This document shows positions 51,066 through 62,627 of a DNA stretch of 64,000 nt, in pieces. The notes under the pieces were generated by a model that was not told where the DNA came from, made no database searches, and worked only from the letters and a program-made list of their open reading frames with translations. Numbering within the stretch: the first letter of the stretch is position 1; every line of letters begins with the position of its first letter. This DNA is from Verrucomicrobiaceae bacterium (GTDB lineage: Bacteria > Verrucomicrobiota > Verrucomicrobiia > Verrucomicrobiales > Verrucomicrobiaceae): contig JABTUN010000002.1 of the NCBI GenBank assembly GCA_015075365.1, forward strand, positions 806,001 through 870,000. Direction: 5' to 3'. The translations under genes were made by a program, and so were the position numbers.

Positions 51066-52505
51066 ATGCTTTTCAACTCCCTTGAGTTCATCTTCGTGTT
51101 CCTGCCGGTGGCCTGGCTGGGCTTTGTGTGGCTCGCGCGGCTCGGAAACACCGCCGCTGTCGTGTGGCTGTCCCTGGCCTCCTATGCCTTCTACGGTAGT
51201 TGGGACTGGCGCTATCTCGGGCTGCTCGGCGGCTCGACCCTGGTGAATTTTGCCATCGGCGGCCGCATCCTGCGCGGCGGCCCGCATGGCGGCACCTGGT
51301 GCGCGGCCGGTGTCGCCCTCAACCTCGCCACGCTGGCCGTCTTCAAGTACGCGGACTTCCTTGTGGAGAACATCAACCTCGCGGCAGGCACGGACTGGAC
51401 CCGTCCCGGGCTGACCCTGCCGCCCGGCATCTCCTTCTTCACCTTCACCCAGATCGCCTTCCTGGTGGACGCGCGGCGTGGCGCGGCCAATGACCGCTAC
51501 GAGCTGCCTGGCTACTCCTTGTTTGTGAACTGGTTCCCGCACCTGATCGCCGGCCCGGTTTTGCATCATGCCCGCATGATCCCGCAGTTCCGCCAGTTGC
51601 ACAGCAGGGTCATCAACAATGACCACATCGCCTCGGGATTGACCCTCTTCGCCATCGGCATGGGAAAAAAAATCCTTCTTGCCGACAATCTCGCGCTCGT
51701 GGCCTCGCCCGTGTTCGATTCAGCTGCGCAGGGCGGGGAACCCGCGCTGCTGGCCGCGTGGGCGGGAGCCGTGGCCTACGCCTTCCAGATCTACTTTGAT
51801 TTTTCCGGTTACTCCGACATGGCGGTGGGCCTCTCCCGCCTCTTCAATGTCGAGCTGCCGGTGAACTTCGCCTCCCCTTACAAGGCCGGCAGCATCATCG
51901 AGTTCTGGCGGCGCTGGCACATCTCCCTCTCCTCCTTTCTGCGTGATTACCTCTACATCCCGCTCGGCGGTAATCGCAAAGGCCCGCTGCGCCGCCACGC
52001 CAACCTCATGCTCACCATGTTGCTCGGCGGCCTGTGGCACGGTGCGAGCTGGGGATTCGTGCTCTGGGGCGGCCTGCACGGGCTCTATCTGATCCTTAAC
52101 CATCTGTGGCGGCAAAAAACGCCCGCATCAGCCGCGCCGCCGGGCAGGATGCGCCATGCGGGTGGTGTCGCGCTGACATTCGTCATCGTCACGCTCGCCT
52201 GGGTGTTCTTCCGTGCCACCAGCATGTCAGCGGCTGTCGAGATGCTCCAGGGCATGGTGGGCGCGCATGGCCTGGCAAACGCCGGCTGGGGCGATCTCAC
52301 CGCGCTCGGCGTGGCCGACATCCGCTCGGGGCAAAAGATGCTCTTCATCGCCGCCTTGATCGTCTGGCTTTTCCCGGACTCGAACCAGGTCGCCGCCCGC
52401 CTGCGCTCCTGGGGAACCGTCGGCGCGCTCCTGGCCGGGCTGGTGCTGCTGGTCTGTCTCACCCGGATCGGCAAGCCCTCCGAGTTCCTCTACTTCCAGT
52501 TCTGA
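51066..52505 (+). CDS. MBOAT-family O-acyltransferase (AlgI-like)
   Basis: A 479-residue polytopic membrane protein. It starts MLFNSLEFIFVFLPVAW like AlgI/DltB relatives. It carries FQIYFDFSGYSDMAVGLSRLF, the conserved FWRRWHISLSSFLRDYLYIPLGGNR block, and the catalytic histidine in LGGLWHGASWGFVLWG. It moves acyl groups across the membrane for O-acetylation of exported polysaccharide. The following SGNH gene, 7 nt away, probably encodes the periplasmic partner, as in the AlgI-AlgJ/X systems. Confidence 0.95.
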   Translation: MLFNSLEFIFVFLPVAWLGFVWLARLGNTAAVVWLSLASYAFYGSWDWRYLGLLGGSTLVNFAIGGRILRGGPHGGTWCAAGVALNLATLAVFKYADFLVENINLAAGTDWTRPGLTLPPGISFFTFTQIAFLVDARRGAANDRYELPGYSLFVNWFPHLIAGPVLHHARMIPQFRQLHSRVINNDHIASGLTLFAIGMGKKILLADNLALVASPVFDSAAQGGEPALLAAWAGAVAYAFQIYFDFSGYSDMAVGLSRLFNVELPVNFASPYKAGSIIEFWRRWHISLSSFLRDYLYIPLGGNRKGPLRRHANLMLTMLLGGLWHGASWGFVLWGGLHGLYLILNHLWRQKTPASAAPPGRMRHAGGVALTFVIVTLAWVFFRATSMSAAVEMLQGMVGAHGLANAGWGDLTALGVADIRSGQKMLFIAALIVWLFPDSNQVAARLRSWGTVGALLAGLVLLVCLTRIGKPSEFLYFQF

Positions 52506-52512
52506 CGCCCGC

Positions 52513-53505
52513 ATGACCTCCGCGAAATACATCCGCGTCCTGCTCCTGGCCTCCCTCGGCGCTTATCTGCTGCTGCGCATGGCCCTCGCAGGCTATTGCG
52601 AGTTCGCGCTTCGGGCTCAGGACCTCCAGACGTCCAACAGGCTCTTCAACATCCACATCCTGCCCAAAAGCGGACTGATGGCCGGAGTTGACATCCTCGC
52701 TTCCAAAGCCGCCAGCCAGCCAGGCAACATCATCTTCCTGGGAGACTCCCAAACCTACGGCTACAGCCGCCCGCCCCAGGCCACCAGCGCCTACCTTTTG
52801 CAGCAGGAACCCCGGATCAGACAGGCGGGGAAACAGGTGATCAACATGGCCATCGTGAACGGGCGCTTCTGGGACAGCATCCTGGTCCTCCAGGCACTGA
52901 AGAATGCCCGCGCGACCGTCGATGTGGTCATCCTCTCCACCAATCCCACCCACTTCAGCCGCCAGCCACCACCCAGGCCGGACGCCGCCACCTGCCTGCC
53001 GCGCTCAGGCCCCTCGCAGAGCGTCTTCGCCTCCCTTTTGCTGGCCACGCGATTCAATGTGTTCGACCTCACCCAGGTGTCCTGGAAAAACATCCGCGCT
53101 CTCCGCCCTGTAGATCTATTCGAGGAAGCCTTCGTGCCATCGGACACCTTTGCGGTTGCCCAGGTGGGCCCTGACTACTGTGCGGACCTCGATCCCGCCA
53201 CCGTCATGCCCGATCTCGTCGAACTCATCCGCCTGGCGCGGAAACTCGCGCGCCGCGTGATCCTCTTCACCCAGCCGCGCCACTACGCCGACTATTACCA
53301 GCCGCCCTTCAACTACACCTGGAATCCCCGCGTCGTCGATGATGCCGTGCTCGCCACCGCGCGCGCCGAGGGCGTCCACGTCGTGCTCGACCTCGCCGAC
53401 GCCTTTCCGCGCGACCACTTCTCCGATCTCATCCACCTCAACAAGCTCGGGCACCAGGCCGTCGCCCAACGCCTGCTCCCCCACCTTTTGGAGACGCCGC
53501 CCTGA
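52513..53505 (+). CDS. Membrane-anchored SGNH-fold protein, likely O-acyl transfer partner of the MBOAT protein
   Basis: A 330-residue protein. One N-terminal membrane anchor (about residues 7-27) precedes an SGNH domain with FLGDSQTYG (Ser nucleophile block) and, near the C-terminus, HLNKLGHQAVAQRLL (block V with the His). An AlgJ/AlgX or DltD-like role in transferring acyl groups to a surface polymer is inferred from the adjacent MBOAT gene. It is the last gene of the plus-strand glycan run. The Asp usually three residues before the His is replaced in HLNKLGH, so the catalytic triad may be altered. Confidence 0.8.
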   Translation: MTSAKYIRVLLLASLGAYLLLRMALAGYCEFALRAQDLQTSNRLFNIHILPKSGLMAGVDILASKAASQPGNIIFLGDSQTYGYSRPPQATSAYLLQQEPRIRQAGKQVINMAIVNGRFWDSILVLQALKNARATVDVVILSTNPTHFSRQPPPRPDAATCLPRSGPSQSVFASLLLATRFNVFDLTQVSWKNIRALRPVDLFEEAFVPSDTFAVAQVGPDYCADLDPATVMPDLVELIRLARKLARRVILFTQPRHYADYYQPPFNYTWNPRVVDDAVLATARAEGVHVVLDLADAFPRDHFSDLIHLNKLGHQAVAQRLLPHLLETPP

Positions 53506-53540
53506 AACACCCTCTTTGCCCCCTTCGTTCCCTGCGCTCC

Positions 53541-55097
53541 ATGAATCGTCCGCTCACCTCCCTACTCTGCCTTTTCGCCACCACCCTGACTGCCGCGGAC
53601 TGGAACCAATGGCGCGGCCCCGGGCGCAACGGCGTCTCCCACGATACCACGCCCATCGCAGAGACCTTCCCCGCCGACGGCCTCCGAAAGGTCTGGGCGA
53701 GCGACTTCATCCCCAGCAATGAATACGGCGGCCACGCCAGCCCCGTCATCAGCGGTGAACGCGTCTTCCTCAGCGTCGTCTGGCATGAACGCGTCCCCTC
53801 CGAGACGCGGGAGATCGACACGGAGGTCATGCAGACGCTGAACTTCCGCGGCACCTCGCCCGAGTTGGAAAAGAAGCTCGAAGAGACACGCCTGAACCTC
53901 CCCCGGCTGCGCGGCGAAAAGTTTGACGAATGGATCGTCCAATGGCGCAAGGACAACCTCACCGAGAAGGAGGACATCAACATCGGCTCCTGGGTCGCCA
54001 GCCGTTTCAAGGCCGGCAAAAACGCCATCGGCCTCCAGTGGCTCAAAAAGATGTCCGACCGCCAGGGCAAGCCGTTCGAAAGCGCCACCGCCTTCAACCA
54101 GTGGCTTGATGCCGAGGGCTTTCCGCCCGACGTGAAGGAAAAAATGATCGCCGCCGTGCCCAACACGGTGAAAATCGCCCAGGATGTCATCCTTTGCCTC
54201 GACTTGAACACCGGAAAGCAGGTGTGGAAGTTCTCCAAGCCTGGCAAGCCCAGCGGACGCCAGTCCTCCAGCACCTGCGCGGTCGTGGACGGTCGCGTGT
54301 ACGCCGCCTGCAGCACGGAACTCCTGTGCGTCGATGAGACGGATGGAAAACTGCTCTGGACCGCGCCGCTCCCCATCAAAGGCCCCGCCGCCTCCCCTCT
54401 CGTCGTCGGGGATCGCGTCTTCATGGCCGCCGGCCATGCCTGCGCCTTCTCCACAAAAGATGGAAAGCTGCTCTGGGAGCAAAAACAGGCCAAAGGCAGC
54501 ATCGCCAGCCCCACTTGGTGGCAGCCGGAGAAATCCAAAGCCGTCGTCGTCATCAACGGCAACAACGCCCTCCATGGCGTGAACCCCGAAAACGGCGATC
54601 TCCTCTGGACCGTCGAGGGCGGCAGCCAGAGCACCCCGGTGGCCGAGGGCGACTGGCTTGTCATCTACAGCGGCACGGAAGGCGTCGGCCTGCGCGCCTA
54701 CCAGATGCAGGCCGACGGCCCCCCCAAGGCCGCCTGGTCCCGCTTCTGGGTCACGCGCCGCTACACCGGCAGCCCCATCATTCATGAAGGCAGTGTGTAC
54801 CTCACCTGTGGCGAAAAGCATCAGTGCGTGGACCTCGCCACCGGCGCGGAGAAATGGGTCGTCAACGAGATCAACAGCACCATCACCTCCCCGCTGCTCG
54901 TGGACGGCAAACTCCTCGTCTATGAAAATAACGGCACCCATGTGCGCATGATCAAGGCATCCCCCTCCGCCTACGAGCAGCTTGGCCGCGCCAAAACGGA
55001 TGCCATGGGCTGTTCCTCCCCCGCCATCGCCCGCGGCCGCTTCCTCGTCCGCCAAAAGGACAAGCTCGTCTGCTTCGACCTGCGGCCGCAGCAGTGA
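53541..55097 (+). CDS. Secreted PQQ-type beta-propeller repeat protein
   Basis: A 518-residue protein with a signal peptide (MNRPLTSLLCLFATTLTAA) followed by DWNQWRGPGRNGV, the typical start of outer-membrane or periplasmic PQQ-like propellers in Planctomycetes and Verrucomicrobia. Blade motifs recur as DLNTGKQVWKF, DETDGKLLWTA, STKDGKLLWEQ, NPENGDLLWTV and DLATGAEKWVV. An inserted helical region (residues about 90-200) is unusual. Cofactor binding and enzyme activity are doubtful; these proteins often lack quinoprotein catalytic residues. About 80 nt after the stop still read like coding sequence in another frame. Confidence 0.88.
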   Translation: MNRPLTSLLCLFATTLTAADWNQWRGPGRNGVSHDTTPIAETFPADGLRKVWASDFIPSNEYGGHASPVISGERVFLSVVWHERVPSETREIDTEVMQTLNFRGTSPELEKKLEETRLNLPRLRGEKFDEWIVQWRKDNLTEKEDINIGSWVASRFKAGKNAIGLQWLKKMSDRQGKPFESATAFNQWLDAEGFPPDVKEKMIAAVPNTVKIAQDVILCLDLNTGKQVWKFSKPGKPSGRQSSSTCAVVDGRVYAACSTELLCVDETDGKLLWTAPLPIKGPAASPLVVGDRVFMAAGHACAFSTKDGKLLWEQKQAKGSIASPTWWQPEKSKAVVVINGNNALHGVNPENGDLLWTVEGGSQSTPVAEGDWLVIYSGTEGVGLRAYQMQADGPPKAAWSRFWVTRRYTGSPIIHEGSVYLTCGEKHQCVDLATGAEKWVVNEINSTITSPLLVDGKLLVYENNGTHVRMIKASPSAYEQLGRAKTDAMGCSSPAIARGRFLVRQKDKLVCFDLRPQQ

Positions 55098-55177
55098 TCG
55101 CCCGGTCTCCCTCCAAGTGGACAAGTCCACCGGCAAACTCACCTTCACCGGCCTCGCTGCCACCGAAGTGAGCCTTT

Positions 55178-56317
55178 TCAGTGCGTTTCGACCCACCGCC
55201 GCACTTCGTCGAGGATCTCGGTTTGGCGGCGGAAGAAGAGAAAGTGGTCTTCGCCGTCAAAAGCACGCTTCGTGACCTTCATGCCGGCTTGTTCGAGTTT
55301 CACGGCGTAGTCGTCCACATAGCTCCAAGGCACGCGGTCGTCGTTTTGGCCGGAAAGGATGAGGACGGGGCGATTGAGGAGGCGTTTGGCCAAGTCGGCC
55401 GGTTGGATGCGATCATGCAGCACGGCGCTGAGGAGGATGAGGGAGGCGAATCGCGGGCCGCGGGCGGATTCGGCGAGGCAGACGCCTTTGCCGCCGTTGG
55501 AGAGGCCCATGAGGTGGATGCGCTCGAGATCGATGGCCGCGTGCTTGCCTGCATCGCGGATGGCGGCGGTGATGGCGTCATACGCGCCGCGCTTTTCCCA
55601 GTTCCCGAGGCCAAAGGTGGGCGCGATGACGGTGCAGCCGGTTTGATCGGCCACTTTGGAGAGGAGCCAGATGTAGGCTTTGAAGTTCCCGCCGCTGCCA
55701 TGCAGAAACACGAGCGCAGGCGCGGGCTTCGTGCGGTCGATCTGCGGCGGGATGTAGTGAAAGTAGTGCCCGTGACGAAACTCCGCGAAGGTCACCTCGT
55801 CATAGATCGCGCCCAAGGCCGAGCCGCAGGCCGCAAACTCGGCGTCGCGGCTAATCTCGGCGTAGATCGTGTCGGTCAAAGCGGCTAGTTCGCGCTTCTG
55901 CGCCCGCGTGAAGAGCGGATCGATCGCCATCGCCGCCGCATAGCCGAGATGAATCTGGTCGATCTCCGGCAGCACGTTCCCCAAGCCGTATCGCGCGTGA
56001 TGCCACCCGCCATCCGCGTAGCGCGAGTGCATGCGAGCGCTTTCCGGCGTGTGTCCATCCGGCGCCTGCATCACCAGCCCGGCCCCCATCGCCAAACCGA
56101 GCCCCAGCAGCCCTTTTCCCAGCCACACCTGCCGCGTGGAGCATCGCTCATCGCCAATGCACCACAGCAACGGCCCGCTCCCCACCATCCCCACCGCCAG
56201 CCCAAGCCCCAACCCCGTCCACGTCATCCCACAAGCCACCATCCCCATCGCCACCGGCACGAAGACCAGCGCCAGCAGCAGCACGAAGGCTTTCAACAGG
56301 GCAAATGGGGAGGTCAT
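55178..56317 (-). CDS. Membrane-anchored alpha/beta hydrolase
   Basis: A 379-residue protein. The N-terminal about 100 residues hold three hydrophobic helices. The alpha/beta-hydrolase domain follows, with oxyanion-type LVFLHGSGGN, nucleophile motif GLSNGGKG, the acid in ILSGQNDDRVPW and the histidine in DGEDHFLFF. It resembles dienelactone-hydrolase or esterase-type enzymes; the substrate is unknown. The ATG at 56317 was chosen because it begins the first helix; an upstream ATG (56380) adds 21 unlikely residues. Confidence 0.8.
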   Translation of the reverse strand: MTSPFALLKAFVLLLALVFVPVAMGMVACGMTWTGLGLGLAVGMVGSGPLLWCIGDERCSTRQVWLGKGLLGLGLAMGAGLVMQAPDGHTPESARMHSRYADGGWHHARYGLGNVLPEIDQIHLGYAAAMAIDPLFTRAQKRELAALTDTIYAEISRDAEFAACGSALGAIYDEVTFAEFRHGHYFHYIPPQIDRTKPAPALVFLHGSGGNFKAYIWLLSKVADQTGCTVIAPTFGLGNWEKRGAYDAITAAIRDAGKHAAIDLERIHLMGLSNGGKGVCLAESARGPRFASLILLSAVLHDRIQPADLAKRLLNRPVLILSGQNDDRVPWSYVDDYAVKLEQAGMKVTKRAFDGEDHFLFFRRQTEILDEVRRWVETH

Positions 56318-56737
56318 GGCGAGATGGAAGGTGATGACCTGCTCACCAGCAACTGCCAACTTGGCGGGGAAGCGATGCACGAGGTGCGTTGGCTGAATTC
56401 CGCCCCGATCCGTGATGCAGCGCCTCTACGCCTGAAGCTGTCCAGGATTCCGGCTTGCATCGCTCGACGGGCGGTCAGCATGCAGGAATCATCGCCTGCA
56501 CCCGCGATGATCCCCGGCCAGCGGCTTTGGCCCGGTGCATTTACGACGGGATTTCGTCAACTGACAGCCTGCATGGTCGGGTCATTCGCATTTTGCGTCA
56601 TGCAGGAGTGCCCGCATCACGATGAGGCCGCAGCAATACGATTGCCGTCCGCGAAAACGAAGAAGGCGCAAAAGCCAACTCCCCGCTTGACCTTGCGCCG
56701 CCCTCACGTCTCTCTGCGCCCTCCTTTTCCCCACCTC
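56318..56737. other. 420-nt gap between divergent genes, nothing gene-like
   Basis: The stretch separates the divergent alpha/beta hydrolase and alcohol dehydrogenase genes. No small gene or tRNA and no clear repeat was found. It presumably carries both promoters, but no box was assigned with confidence. Confidence 0.4.
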
Positions 56738-57853
56738 ATGAAAGCCCTTGTACTCACCGCTCCCTGCGAGTTCCAGTTTGACACCCAGTTCCCTGATCCC
56801 ACGCCTGCCGCAGGCGAGGTCCTGGTGCAGGTGAAGGCCTGCGGCATCTGCGGCAGTGATATTCATGGTATGGACGGCCGCAGCGGCCGCCGACAGATGC
56901 CCATTGTCATGGGTCATGAGGCAGCCGGTGAAATCATCGCCGTGGGCGAGGGTGTGACTGATTGGAAACTCGGCGAGCGCGTCACCTTTGACTCCACGGA
57001 ATATTGTGGCGAGTGCGATGAGTGCCAGTCGGGCTATGTGAACCTTTGCCCGAACCGCAAGGTCCTCGGGGTGTCCCCGGGCAGCTACCGCCGCCACGGC
57101 TGCTTCGCGGAGCGCATCGCCTTGCCCGCGCGCATCCTCTACCGCATCCCGGACGCTCTTCCCTATGGGAAGGCCGCTTTCGCAGAGCCGGTGAGCATCG
57201 CCCTGCACGCGGTGAATCTGGCGGATGGTGTCGAGGTGGGCGAGGCCTTCACCGCAGCTGCCCAAACCTGTGGCGATGAATCCTGCGAGAGCTGTGACTG
57301 CGAGGCGGAGAACAACGGAGGCACCGCTGTGGTCGTGGGCGCGGGCCTGATCGGCCTGCTAGTGGTGCAGGCGCTGAAGGCGCGCGGCTGGGAACGTGTC
57401 ATTGCCGTCGATCTGGACGACAAGCGTCTCGAACTCGCCAAAAAGCTCGGAGCGTCGGAGGCCTTCAACGCGAAGCAGGATAATCTGGCCGCCCATTTGC
57501 GTGAGATTTGTGGTGGAGACGGAGCGGACGCGAGTTTTGAGGTCGTCGGTGCCGCCGCACCGCTCGATCTGGCCATCCGCTGCGTGCGGAAAGGCGGGCA
57601 GGTCGTGCTGATCGGCAATCTGCAGCCCAACACGCCCTTCCCCCTCCAGGAGGTTGTCACCCGCCAGATCACGATCAAGGGATCGTGCTCCTGCGCCGGT
57701 GAGTACCCGGAGGCCATCCGCCGCATTCAGGACGGCAGCATCCAGGTGGAGCCGTTGCTGAGCGCCACCGCGCCGCTGGACGAGGGCGCAGGATGGTTCC
57801 AGCGCCTCTACGACAACAAAGAGGGTCTGCTCAAGGTTGTTCTCACGCCTTGA
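56738..57853 (+). CDS. Zinc-dependent alcohol dehydrogenase (sorbitol-dehydrogenase-like) with Cys/acidic insert
   Basis: A 371-residue MDR-family enzyme. The catalytic zinc ligands are seen in KACGICGSDIHGMDG and MGHEAAGEI. A structural-zinc loop is seen in STEYCGECDECQSGYVNLC, and NAD binding in VVVGAGLIGLLVVQALKARG. Just before the NAD domain (about residues 178-192) sits a short insert with four Cys among Asp/Glu (TCGDESCESCDCEAENN), which I do not know from the family. The substrate is probably a polyol or sugar alcohol. The ATG at 56738 begins the standard MKALVLTAP. Confidence 0.88.
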   Translation: MKALVLTAPCEFQFDTQFPDPTPAAGEVLVQVKACGICGSDIHGMDGRSGRRQMPIVMGHEAAGEIIAVGEGVTDWKLGERVTFDSTEYCGECDECQSGYVNLCPNRKVLGVSPGSYRRHGCFAERIALPARILYRIPDALPYGKAAFAEPVSIALHAVNLADGVEVGEAFTAAAQTCGDESCESCDCEAENNGGTAVVVGAGLIGLLVVQALKARGWERVIAVDLDDKRLELAKKLGASEAFNAKQDNLAAHLREICGGDGADASFEVVGAAAPLDLAIRCVRKGGQVVLIGNLQPNTPFPLQEVVTRQITIKGSCSCAGEYPEAIRRIQDGSIQVEPLLSATAPLDEGAGWFQRLYDNKEGLLKVVLTP

Positions 57854-57886
57854 TCCGCCGCTTCCGGCCCTGCTCCCCGCTTCCCG

Positions 57887-58453
57887 ATGCTACGACTCGT
57901 TCTGCTGCTGTCCCTGCCGCTCTTCCTGCTCGACCAATGGTCCAAGAGCTGGATTGTCGGACGCTTTCCCTCTCCCTTTGATCCGTCCAGCCTTGGCGTG
58001 GAGGAGGAGGTCATTCCGGGCATCTTCTGGCTGCACCACGCGGCAAACACGGGCGTGGCCTTTGGCATGTTCAACGGCACGGCCTATGCGAACTATGCCT
58101 TCACCTTCGTCTCCCTGGCCGCTTTCACCTTCATCGTGGTGATGCACCGCAAGGGGGCGTTTCCCGGCTGGATGAGCCGCACTGCCGTGGCGCTGCTGAT
58201 CGCCGGCATCTTTGGCAACCTGACAGACCGCCTCTTTCGCGCGCACGCCACGGGCGAGTTGTTCACGGGCAGCTTCCTCGATGGCTACGTGGTGGACTTT
58301 TTGAAGTTCGACTTCGGCTTCCCGCCCTTCAATCCCTGGCCCTCCTTCAATGTCGCCGACTCCTGCGTGGTGACCGCCGCCATCCTGCTAGCGCTTTCCA
58401 CCTTCTTCGAGAAGCCCGAGGAAAAACCGCAGCCTGCCGCACCCGGTGCCTGA
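57887..58453 (+). CDS. lspA: Lipoprotein signal peptidase (signal peptidase II)
   Basis: A 188-residue protein with four membrane helices and the two catalytic aspartates in the conserved blocks GNLTDRLF and FNVADSCV. LDQWSKSWIV near the start and HHAANTGVAFGMF also match the family. It removes signal peptides from prolipoproteins in the inner membrane. Located 33 nt after the alcohol dehydrogenase gene; the usual partner ileS is absent. Confidence 0.95.
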   Translation: MLRLVLLLSLPLFLLDQWSKSWIVGRFPSPFDPSSLGVEEEVIPGIFWLHHAANTGVAFGMFNGTAYANYAFTFVSLAAFTFIVVMHRKGAFPGWMSRTAVALLIAGIFGNLTDRLFRAHATGELFTGSFLDGYVVDFLKFDFGFPPFNPWPSFNVADSCVVTAAILLALSTFFEKPEEKPQPAAPGA

Positions 58454-58495
58454 AGGCCGCGCCCGTCCATCGTTCCCCATTCAATTCCTGTTCCC

Positions 58496-59323
58496 ATGAA
58501 ATCCAACATCGGCGTTCTCGGTCTCGGCATCATCGGTTCCCGCGTGGCGGAAAATCTGCGCAAAGCCGGCCATGAGGTCTTTGTGTGGAGCCGTAGCGCC
58601 CGCGCTGTCCCCAATTTCCTGGCTTCTCCACGGGAGGTGGCCTGTGCCGCCGGCATCATCCAGATCTTTGTGCGCGACAGCACCGCGCTGCTGGAGGCCG
58701 TGCGCGACATGGCACCTTCGCTGACCGCCGGCCATCTCATCATGAACCACGCCACGGTCAGCAAAAAAGCCGTGCTGGAGGCCGCGCAGATCGTTGAGGC
58801 GGCTGGGGGTTCCTTTCTCGATGCCCCCTTCACCGGCAGCAAGATGGCGGCGCAAAACGGCAAGCTTTGCTACTATGTCGGCGGCAGTGACCTGCTCCTG
58901 GAGCGCGCGCGGCCCGTGCTGGAGGCCAGCGCGGCAAAGATCCTCCCCCTGGGCGGCGTGGGAGACGCCATGGTGCTCAAGATCGTCACCAACCTCGTCT
59001 CCGCAGTCATCGTCGAGGCCGTCGCCGAGGCGGCCGACATCACCCGGGCCCACGGTATCGACCTTGCCCGGTTGCACACCGCGCTGGAGTCGAATGCGAA
59101 CTACTCCACGCTCATCGGCATGAAACTGCCGGCCATCATGAATGGTGATTTCGAGCCGCACTTCAGCCTGCGCAACATGCTCAAGGACGCGGACTTCGCC
59201 CGCGAACTGGCCTCCGAGGCCCGTCTGGTGACGCCGGCGCTTGATTGCACGGCCGCGACCATGCGCGCGGGTGTCGAGGCGGGCAAAGGCGACCTCGATT
59301 TCAGCGTGATCGGCCAGCGCTAG
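58496..59323 (+). CDS. NAD(P)-dependent beta-hydroxyacid dehydrogenase family protein
   Basis: A 275-residue protein. The Rossmann motif is GVLGLGIIGSRVAENL (residues 6-21), the substrate loop is DAPFTGSKMAAQNGKL, and the catalytic Lys region is AMVLKIVTNLVSA (Lys in place of the usual K/N of 3-hydroxyisobutyrate dehydrogenase types). Members include 3-hydroxyisobutyrate, tartronate-semialdehyde and succinic-semialdehyde reductases; the substrate is not deducible. It follows lspA after 42 nt in the same direction. Confidence 0.85.
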   Translation: MKSNIGVLGLGIIGSRVAENLRKAGHEVFVWSRSARAVPNFLASPREVACAAGIIQIFVRDSTALLEAVRDMAPSLTAGHLIMNHATVSKKAVLEAAQIVEAAGGSFLDAPFTGSKMAAQNGKLCYYVGGSDLLLERARPVLEASAAKILPLGGVGDAMVLKIVTNLVSAVIVEAVAEAADITRAHGIDLARLHTALESNANYSTLIGMKLPAIMNGDFEPHFSLRNMLKDADFARELASEARLVTPALDCTAATMRAGVEAGKGDLDFSVIGQR

Positions 59324-59435
59324 CCGCCCAAACGCCGTGGCCCACTCGCGCCACCACTGAGCCATATCGGCCATCCGTGTGCCAGGATGCCGCGTCGCCC
59401 GACAGGCCCGCGCCCGAGGCCAAAACACGTGCAAA

Positions 59436-59460
59436 GCCCGCCAAATCAAGGATGGCGGGC
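59436..59460. terminator. Weak hairpin between the dehydrogenase gene and clpB
   Basis: GCCCGCC (59436-59442) pairs with GGCGGGC (59454-59460) around an 11-nt loop. It has no T-run, so its role is uncertain. Confidence 0.3.
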
Positions 59461-59473
59461 GATCCTGCCCCTG

Positions 59474-59489
59474 TGGCATGGTTTGAGCA
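59474..59489 (+). promoter_or_regulatory. Possible sigma-54-like promoter of clpB
   Basis: TGGCATG followed by GAGCA gives the GG-N10-GC spacing of sigma-54 promoters, 35 nt upstream of the ATG. The -12 TT is replaced by GA, and no CIRCE element or classical sigma-32 box is seen. This is only a weak candidate. Confidence 0.2.
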
Positions 59490-59524
59490 GAAGAACGGAC
59501 AAACAACCAACAACCTCACCAACC

Positions 59525-62110
<2,586 letters not shown>

Positions 62111-62131
62111 AATCACTTCACCCTCATTCTT

Positions 62132-62590
62132 CTACACTTGATAAGCGCTCGTTGGAAAACCAGCGGCAGATATTGGTGCTATCCCGGTTCCAGTCGGCAA
62201 CATCCCAAAACTAAGCCCTGCGCTGGGGACAGCGCAATTATCTGGGAGCAATAGCGCAAGTGCGGTTGAGTCTCCTCTTGGTAGTTTGTCGAGAACTTCT
62301 GAATAGAAAGCGTAGCTTGTAACAATTGCAGCTTTGAATTCAGAGCTGACTTTTGGAGCCCAATATGGCATGAACACAACCGCGAGGATAAGTCCCGTAG
62401 ATTTCAATTTCTTCAAGAATGTAGGAACCCCAAAAAAGTCGAGAACTTTTTCGAGAAAGCTTTCCTCTTTTGCCAACTGCTTGGCATCTGGAACGCTGTT
62501 CGTGATAATCACTTCAAAATCTTCTGAAGTAATTCCATACTTAGCTCGGAGTTCTTCTTTGCTGGGAGATGTAAAGGCCGTTGGTTGCAT
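62132..62590 (-). CDS. Hypothetical protein in lower-GC patch
   Basis: A 152-residue protein. The first 60 residues look helical and charged (KEELRAKYGITSEDFEVIITNSV, ESFLEKVLDFFGVP). One hydrophobic segment (STGLILAVVFMPYWAP) lies near residue 70, and the C-terminus is Gly/Pro/Ala-rich. Codon use and base composition are clearly more AT-rich than the surroundings, which suggests recent acquisition. It is convergent with clpB, 21 nt away. No family is recognised. Confidence 0.55.
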   Translation of the reverse strand: MQPTAFTSPSKEELRAKYGITSEDFEVIITNSVPDAKQLAKEESFLEKVLDFFGVPTFLKKLKSTGLILAVVFMPYWAPKVSSEFKAAIVTSYAFYSEVLDKLPRGDSTALALLLPDNCAVPSAGLSFGMLPTGTGIAPISAAGFPTSAYQV

Positions 62591-62627
62591 GATGGATCGA
62601 GAGTTTAAGTGTTGAGGAATGTCTATA

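Noticed and set aside
59436-59524. CIRCE or sigma-32 heat-shock element upstream of clpB
   Set aside because: No TTAGCACTC-type dyad and no matching -35/-10 pair were found; only a weak sigma-54-like match is reported.
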